Part shown: positions 33,111-37,394 of the stretch, piece after piece
How positions within the stretch are numbered: position 1 is the first letter of the stretch
Layout of the letters: every line of letters starts with the position of its first letter
NCBI RefSeq assembly: GCF_000425625.1
Contig: NZ_AUDU01000068.1
Coordinates: 1-37,394 of the forward strand
Length of the DNA stretch: 37,394 nucleotides
Source of the DNA: Stutzerimonas azotifigens DSM 17556
GTDB lineage: Bacteria; Pseudomonadota; Gammaproteobacteria; Pseudomonadales; Pseudomonadaceae
Direction: 5' to 3'
Notes under the pieces: generated by a model
What the model was told of the DNA's origin: nothing
The model's input: the letters and a program-made list of their open reading frames with translations, nothing else
Databases searched by the model: none
Program-made: the position numbers and the translations under genes

Positions 33111-33155
33111 TGGCGCATCCGGCGGGATTCGAACCCACGACCCCTCCTTCGGAGG
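33111..33155 (-). other. tRNA 3' fragment (probably tRNA-Arg): island attachment site
   Basis: On the minus strand this reads ...GTGGG-TTCGAAT-CCCGC-CGGATGC-G-CCA: a perfect T-arm, the 3' acceptor strand, the discriminator and the encoded CCA. Upstream, CTCCGAA looks like an anticodon loop with CCG, suggesting tRNA-Arg. The flanking anticodon stem (TTGGC against GGAGG) does not pair, and no D-arm or 5' acceptor strand (GCATCCG expected) follows. It is therefore a fragment, not a working tRNA. Such 3' fragments mark one end of an element inserted into a tRNA gene. From its orientation the island lies to the right, with the intact tRNA beyond the window. Confidence 0.75.
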
Positions 33156-33598
33156 CCAATACGGTACAGGAATTTTGGTTGGCGGCAAGCGCTCAAAAAT
33201 GCCATTAAGTACCGTCCCGCAAGGCTTTGGCCTTATCTCGCTGCCTGCAGTTTATAGCTCTTAGCGGTATCTAGGGGTGGTTATCTAGGGCACAAAAAAC
33301 GAAATTGGCCCCAGCGATTTTGACACCTAGCTCGTCCTGCCGCCAGAACCTGAGTTTCGACAAGCGGCTGGCGGCCTACGTGCAGCGACTTAGCCCAGCA
33401 TGGTCATAGGTCGCAGTGGGTATTAGCACGATCAGTAGCACCTGCCGCTTGTTCTGTTGCCATCGGCTGCTGCTGTTCCATATAGACAACTCAGGAGTGC
33501 GCAGGCCTTAAGTTAGCGATGCTTTTCTGGTGGAAAGACTTTACCCTCGAAGGTGTCAAGGCCGTGCAAAATGCCTCGGGATTAGTGCGGCAGTTAGC
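33156..33598. other. Non-coding end of the island, with a TATCTAGGG direct repeat
   Basis: I can support no gene in these 443 bases. Two direct copies of TATCTAGGG start at 33268 and 33282, 14 bases apart and about 115-170 bases inside the tRNA fragment. That is where tyrosine-recombinase arm-type sites often lie. No integrase gene is visible, so it may be at the other end of the island. Short plus-strand frames near 33519 overlap the antitoxin gene and look like shadows. Confidence 0.4.
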
Positions 33599-33844
33599 TC
33601 ACTCTTCCTTGGCGTCTATCTCGGCAGAGATTTTGCCAAACGACTCCCAATGGCCAACCAGTTCATCAACGCGATCGGGAATGCGCGGAGTCTTACTGAG
33701 CACCAGGCAACGGGTGGTGCCTACATATTCCTCAAGCAGGTAGAGCGTGCTTCCAACATCGACTCCCATTTCCTGCAGAACGTCGTCGGGCAGGCGAATA
33801 GCGCCATCGCCTTCCCAGTCCTCGATCACCACATGATGTTTCAT
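33599..33844 (-). CDS. AbrB/MazE-like antitoxin domain protein
   Basis: This 81-residue protein begins MKHHVVIEDWEGDGAIRLP. It shows the swapped-hairpin AbrB/MazE pattern: a short strand, GDGAIRLPDDVLQEMGVDVGSTLYLLEE, then an acidic, presumably toxin-binding C terminus. GGAG lies 7 bases before ATG 33844. A longer in-frame start at 33988 would add 48 residues unlike the family. No toxin reading frame is visible on either side within 250 bases, so it is either an orphan or a broken pair. Confidence 0.65.
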   Translation of the reverse strand: MKHHVVIEDWEGDGAIRLPDDVLQEMGVDVGSTLYLLEEYVGTTRCLVLSKTPRIPDRVDELVGHWESFGKISAEIDAKEE

Positions 33845-34125
33845 CGCGACTCCAGAAGCCGGTTGGATGAGGTGTCCGCAAGGGGAGGCGGCGGCAGGCC
33901 GCTGCCAACTAAGTCCTGCGGCGCAGGCCGGCAGCATAGCAAAGAGGATAGGCTCAGAGAGTGGTAACGAACGCGCCGATCGAGCCACTGCTGCCGGCGG
34001 GCGAAAACTCGCCCAAGCAGCTCAACTGCGCGAGCACCCGGAATGGGTGCGTCAGGAATGCGCACAATCGATTCAGACCACGAACAGAGCGATACCAGAT
34101 GCCAGGCACTTACCCGCTGCATGAT

Positions 34126-34160
34126 GTGCCAAATGACGCTACAATAGTGCCATATGTCGC
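34126..34160 (+). promoter_or_regulatory. Promoter and tandem operator of the Xre-RES toxin-antitoxin operon
   Basis: Two 14-base direct repeats, GTGCCAAATGACGC (34126-34139) and GTGCCATATGTCGC (34147-34160), differ at two positions and are spaced 21 bases start to start, two helical turns. Each is an imperfect dyad. Between them lies TACAAT (34140-34145), a good minus-10 box, with only a weak minus-35 upstream. The arrangement suits autorepression by the antitoxin-toxin complex. Confidence 0.6.
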
Positions 34161-34177
34161 ATCTGGAGGAATGCTCT

Positions 34178-34648
34178 ATGGTTTCCGCCGACACTCGCAC
34201 TCGCAAGGCAGCACCCGCCGCCCGTAGGCCAACGGAATACCTTTTCCAAAGTGACTCTGACCAGCTCAGTCCGGTCATGGTCTACAGGCTTACGGTCAAA
34301 GGCTTCGACCTGAAAGACGTGCAAGACATGCTTGCGATTTCTGATCTGTATTCGACGAAGAAGATCATGAGTCGCATTGTAGGCAAGTCCATCAGAACGA
34401 TTCAGCGCCAGGGCAACAAGCAACCAGCACACCTCAACTCCCAACAAAGCGCCGTGGCATTTCAGTACGCGAAGGTGCTGGAGCACGCGATCAATGTATT
34501 CGGCACTCAAAAGCTGGCCGAAGAATGGCTAGGGCGCCCTTGCAAGTATCTGGACGGTGACGTGCCGCTGGACGTTATCGACAACCCAGTGGGTTTTCAG
34601 GCAGTCGAGGACTATCTGGAGCGCATCGAGTACGGGGTCTATCAGTGA
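34178..34648 (+). CDS. Xre-family antitoxin with DUF2384 (Xre/MbcA/ParS toxin-binding) domain
   Basis: This 156-residue protein has an Xre-like helical DNA-binding region in its middle (KGFDLKDVQDMLAISDLYSTKKIMSRIVGKSIRTIQRQ, about residues 41-78). The C-terminal DUF2384 part includes VFGTQKLAEEWLGRPCKYLDGDVPLDVIDNPVGFQAVEDYLERIEYGVYQ, the region that caps RES toxins. I chose ATG 34178, with GGAGGA 7 bases upstream, over ATG 34154, which lies within the operator. Its last codons overlap the toxin start (GTGA), so antitoxin and toxin are translated in sequence. It should neutralise the RES toxin and repress the operon. Confidence 0.92.
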   Translation: MVSADTRTRKAAPAARRPTEYLFQSDSDQLSPVMVYRLTVKGFDLKDVQDMLAISDLYSTKKIMSRIVGKSIRTIQRQGNKQPAHLNSQQSAVAFQYAKVLEHAINVFGTQKLAEEWLGRPCKYLDGDVPLDVIDNPVGFQAVEDYLERIEYGVYQ

Positions 34649-35136
34649 ACCCACTTCCCTGGTCTGGCTCATGGTACGCATGGCGCATCGACCGTGAGCT
34701 CTACAAGGACACCTGGGACAGTGGCATTGGTGCCCACAAGCTGGGTGGCCGCTGGAACGCTCCGGGGCGAAACGTTGTATACGCATCGGCAGATCCCTCA
34801 ACCGCCATCCTGGAGGTGGCGGTGCATGTCGGCTTCGATGCGTTGGATACGGTTGCGCATGTGCTCACATGCTTCGAAGTGCTCGATCAAAGCCTTATCA
34901 AGGTCGTACAGCCTGAAGATGTTCCCAATCCTGTCTGGCTGACGAGTGCATCCGCTTCACCTAACCAGCAGAAGTTTGCAGACGCCCTGCTGGCCGAGCA
35001 TCCTTTCGTACTGATCCCATCCGCCGTCACTCGTCACTCTTGGAACTTGCTTGTCAGTCGCGAGCTGGCCGAGGGCAGGTATCGAATGATCAGCCAAGAG
35101 CGCTTCGGCCTGGATACGCGCCTCGTCAAGGTCTGA
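34645..35136 (+). CDS. RES-domain toxin (NAD+-depleting/ADP-ribosyltransferase-like)
   Basis: This 163-residue protein has the RES fold signature: WYAWRIDREL with Arg14, HKLGGRWNAPGRNVVYASADPSTAILEVAVHVG with Arg36, Tyr46 and Glu57, and HSWNLLVSRELA near the C terminus. RES toxins relate to diphtheria-type ADP-ribosyltransferases. Characterised members degrade NAD+ or modify Prs. It starts with GTG 34645, overlapping the antitoxin stop. The motifs look intact, so the pair is probably functional and would stabilise the island. Confidence 0.92.
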   Translation: MNPLPWSGSWYAWRIDRELYKDTWDSGIGAHKLGGRWNAPGRNVVYASADPSTAILEVAVHVGFDALDTVAHVLTCFEVLDQSLIKVVQPEDVPNPVWLTSASASPNQQKFADALLAEHPFVLIPSAVTRHSWNLLVSRELAEGRYRMISQERFGLDTRLVKV

Positions 35137-35773
35137 GCTGCTTGGCACTGGCTGAGCCAGCAGTGTCTTTCAGGTGAATGCCCTCAGATTGCGTGATAGC
35201 TCTTCACGTAGCCGTAGCACCAGGACGTGTACCGGCCAGAACAACAGGCCCTACCTGTTCCCCGGATTGACAACGCCCCAGCCTACGGCACAGCAACCAA
35301 GCCAGTGAAAGCTCACTTGAGTTTTAAACCGACGCCGCTCTTTTGGAGTAGGAAACGACGGAATACCGCAGGGAAAACAAATATTTCCATGCCACATCCA
35401 GCTATTCCACAGACAGGACATCGAGACTGTGCTCTATAGCCACCATGGCTGCGCTGGATTGCCGCAGGATGCCAGTGGCAGTCCCGCAAAAACCACTGAA
35501 CCACCACATCCGCTCACTGGAACCTCTTCGCCGAACTAGCCAAATACACCTAGGTTAAGACAGATCCCTCCGCCAAATCGCCGATATCCAGCGTGCGCCC
35601 AAGGAATAAATCGCGAAACCTCGACTGGGCTGGCCTTTCACTCACTCTATTCGGAATGACGCAGCCCCTGCCGGCTATTAAATGGGGCCACGCTCCAGGA
35701 CAAATACGTATCATGAGGCAGCGGGTTCGCTTGGTAAGCTCGTGCTCAGAAAACCCTAGTCAATGTGGCCGTC
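35137..35773. other. Gene-free stretch between the toxin-antitoxin pair and jetA
   Basis: I see no supportable gene in 637 bases. The one open frame (35227-35439) lacks a ribosome-binding site and recognisable motifs. No clear hairpin terminator follows the toxin gene. Local GC is lower than in the flanking genes. It may hold the promoter for the defence locus, but no convincing box pair stands out. Confidence 0.4.
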
Positions 35774-37273
35774 ATGGAAGAAAGCGCGCAGCAGCGCTCA
35801 GAACGCTATGTATCCGCCCGCAGCCAGCACCCAGCGTGGCTTTTGCTCGCCTCGCGGCGTGCTCCGCTCGTATTGGGCTGCCTGCGCACGCTATTCGAGC
35901 GGGCGCATGATGGGATCCCCATGGAGGATGCGCTGCAAGCGCTGTCCGAAATGCTGGCTGCTTATGCCAGCCAGGAGCTTTACGAAATCGACCCAGATGC
36001 AACGCATCTCCAAGCAGGTCGTGAACTTCGTGAATGGATCAAGCGGCGCCTCGTCGTAGAGCGAGAGGGCCGTATCTATGCAACCGACGCGCTGGAGTCA
36101 GCCATCCAGTTCGTCGATTCGCTGGATAGTCGGATCATGACTTCGACGGCATCTCGCCTTTCGGTGGTTCAGCGTGAGATCGAAAACCTGGAAACGGGTC
36201 TGAACCCCAGCCCAACTGGCCGTATTGCCAGCCTGCGCCGCCGAATCCAGGATTTGGAGCACGAGCTAGCGCAGGTAGAGGCTGGCAACGTCATCGTGCT
36301 TGATGAAGCGCAGGCGATAGAGGGCATACGCGAGGTATATAACCTGGCCACCAGCCTACGCGCGGACTTTCGACGAGTTGAAGATTCTTGGCGCGAGGCG
36401 GATCGCGCCCTTCGACACTCGATCATCAGCGAGCAGTCTCACCGTGGAGAAATCGTCGATCGGTTGTTGGATGGGCAAGATGCTCTACTCAACACACCGG
36501 AGGGGCGTGTCTTCGAAAGCTTCCAGCAGTAACTGAGGCAGTCCGCTGAGCTGGAGGCCATGCGTGAGCGCTTGCGCACCATCCTTCGTCATCCAGCGGT
36601 TCCAAAGGCACTGAATCCTCCCCAGCAACGTGAGCTACGTTGGCTGGCGTTACGCCTGGTTTGGGAGTCGCAGGCTGTGCTCCAAGCGCGCGCCCGAAGC
36701 GAGCGCGATGTTCGTGGCTTCATGAAGACGGGGCTGGCCGCCGAGCATCATCGCGTCGGACAGTTACTCAACGACTTCTTCAATCTAGCGCTCAGCGTCG
36801 ACTGGCAACGCCAGTCAGAACGCCGTAAGCCTGCATGTTTACCACCGGTTGGCGTAGCCATTACCGGTATCCCGGCAATCGAGCGTCTCCGCTTCAAGAC
36901 CCTGGATGACGATGATACGGGCGAGCTGGATCTGAGTTTGAAGCCAGCGGGGTTGGAGCAGATTGATGATGACTTCTGGGATGCCTTCGACGGGCTGGAT
37001 CGTGAAGCGCTGATTCAGGACACCCTAGCTGTGCTGGCGGAGCAGGGGCGCCCTGTGAGCCTCGGGGAGCTTGCGTCTTTGCTTCCACCTGCTCACGACC
37101 TAGAAACCTTTGCGCTCTGGTTGGCGATGGCACGCGAGGCAGGTATTGAGGTGCTGAAAGAGGAGCGTCAGCTCGTGGAGCTAGTTGACGAGGATGAGCA
37201 ACGCTGGCGCTTCAATCTGCCTTATGTCGGACTCGACCACGAGGCACTCAAGGACATCGATTGGGAGTTGTGA
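35774..37273 (+). pseudogene. jetA: jetA-like Wadjet kleisin (DUF3375), interrupted by an in-frame TAA
   Basis: The frame reads MEESAQQRSERYVSARSQHPAWLLL..., the typical DUF3375 N terminus (RxxHPAWxLLxxxxAPLV). It continues through a coiled-coil region (SVVQREIENLETGL...LRRRIQDLEHELAQVEAG) to a winged-helix/acidic C terminus (ELVDEDEQRWRFNLPYVGLDHEALKDIDWEL). Total length is about 499 codons, normal for JetA. At 36530-36532 a TAA interrupts the same frame after VFESFQQ, and the sequence resumes LRQSAELEAMRERL. One C-to-T change (CAA to TAA) would explain it. JetA is the kleisin-like part of the JetABCD SMC complex that cleaves plasmids. The broken frame probably disables it unless the stop is read through, an internal restart at ATG 36560 helps, or it is a sequencing error. 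An upstream in-frame GTG at 35765 is possible. Confidence 0.82.
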
Positions 37274-37275
37274 GC

Positions 37276-37394
37276 ATGGCAGGGATCTTCGATCGAATAG
37301 CAGGCGCCTCTGGCACCGACGAAACGGACAGTTGAGTTGCACCATGGCCGAGCCGATCTCGCGCTCGCCAGATTCCGGTCTGATGACGCGACCA
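37276..37394 (+). other. Window end: expected start of jetB, not clearly open
   Basis: Two starts are visible after jetA. ATG 37276 follows GGGAG and reads MAGIFDRIAGASGTDETDS before TGA at 37333-37335. ATG 37344 begins a different frame (MAEPISRSPDSGLMTRP) still open at the window edge. In type I Wadjet loci the DUF4194 gene jetB comes here, but neither fragment is long enough to recognise. Confidence 0.3.

Noticed and set aside
33111..33200. A complete tRNA gene on the minus strand
   Set aside because: The T-arm and 3' acceptor strand are perfect, but the anticodon stem does not pair and there is no D-arm or 5' acceptor strand.
34154..34177. ATG 34154 as the Xre antitoxin start
   Set aside because: It lies inside the second operator repeat and lacks a ribosome-binding site; ATG 34178 has GGAGGA at the right distance.

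Overview
The window looks like a chromosomal stretch of a high-GC gammaproteobacterium, most likely a pseudomonad. Sampled lines at the left are about 70% GC, a REP-like palindrome is present, and MHYT-GGDEF-EAL, OprO/P-type porin and tripartite tricarboxylate transporter (TTT) families are all common in that group. It is an accessory, metabolic part of the genome made of several blocks that differ in base composition. All function calls come from reading the translations; no database search was possible. | Block 1 (1-7962, minus strand): a tightly overlapping hmfABCDE-type operon for 2-furoate degradation. It encodes a three-subunit molybdenum furoyl-CoA dehydrogenase, a furoyl-CoA synthetase and an enoyl-CoA hydratase-fold hydrolase. 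A BenE-type carboxylate transporter follows, cut by the window edge. Together these would take furoate to 2-oxoglutarate. A REP-like hairpin with 11-bp tandem repeats lies upstream, followed by a divergent MHYT-GGDEF-EAL cyclic-di-GMP protein (8557-10707). | Block 2 (10783-17767): a TTT transporter operon (tctC, tctB, tctA) continues into LeuC- and LeuD-like aconitase-family subunits. A GntR/HutC regulator and an isocitrate-lyase/PEP-mutase superfamily lyase are divergent from it. The gene set suggests catabolism of a methyl-substituted C4 dicarboxylate: uptake, hydration, then cleavage to pyruvate plus a small acid. This resembles the dimethylmaleate part of nicotinate fermentation and is probably not leucine synthesis. 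| Block 3 (17976-27486) has clearly lower GC, about half in sampled lines. It carries a LysR regulator, a second TctCBA system, an enoyl-CoA hydratase, a class III CoA-transferase, a D-2-hydroxyacid dehydrogenase, an enolase-superfamily enzyme and an AcuI-like acryloyl-CoA reductase. It looks like a transferred catabolic operon of unknown substrate. | Block 4 (27546-33106): LysR plus a D-tartrate dehydratase (TarD), then a secreted NylB/class-C beta-lactamase-fold hydrolase and an OprO/P-type porin. The hydrolase/porin pair lies between two copies of the same hairpin terminator, each followed by a tRNA 3' end, one decayed and one well kept. | Block 5 (33111-37394): the left end of a genomic island, marked by a tRNA 3' fragment (probably tRNA-Arg). 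It holds an AbrB-like antitoxin, a complete Xre-RES toxin-antitoxin pair with a tandem operator, and the start of a type I Wadjet (jetABCD-like) plasmid-defence locus. Its jetA (DUF3375) reading frame is interrupted by an in-frame TAA. The rest of that locus lies beyond the window.
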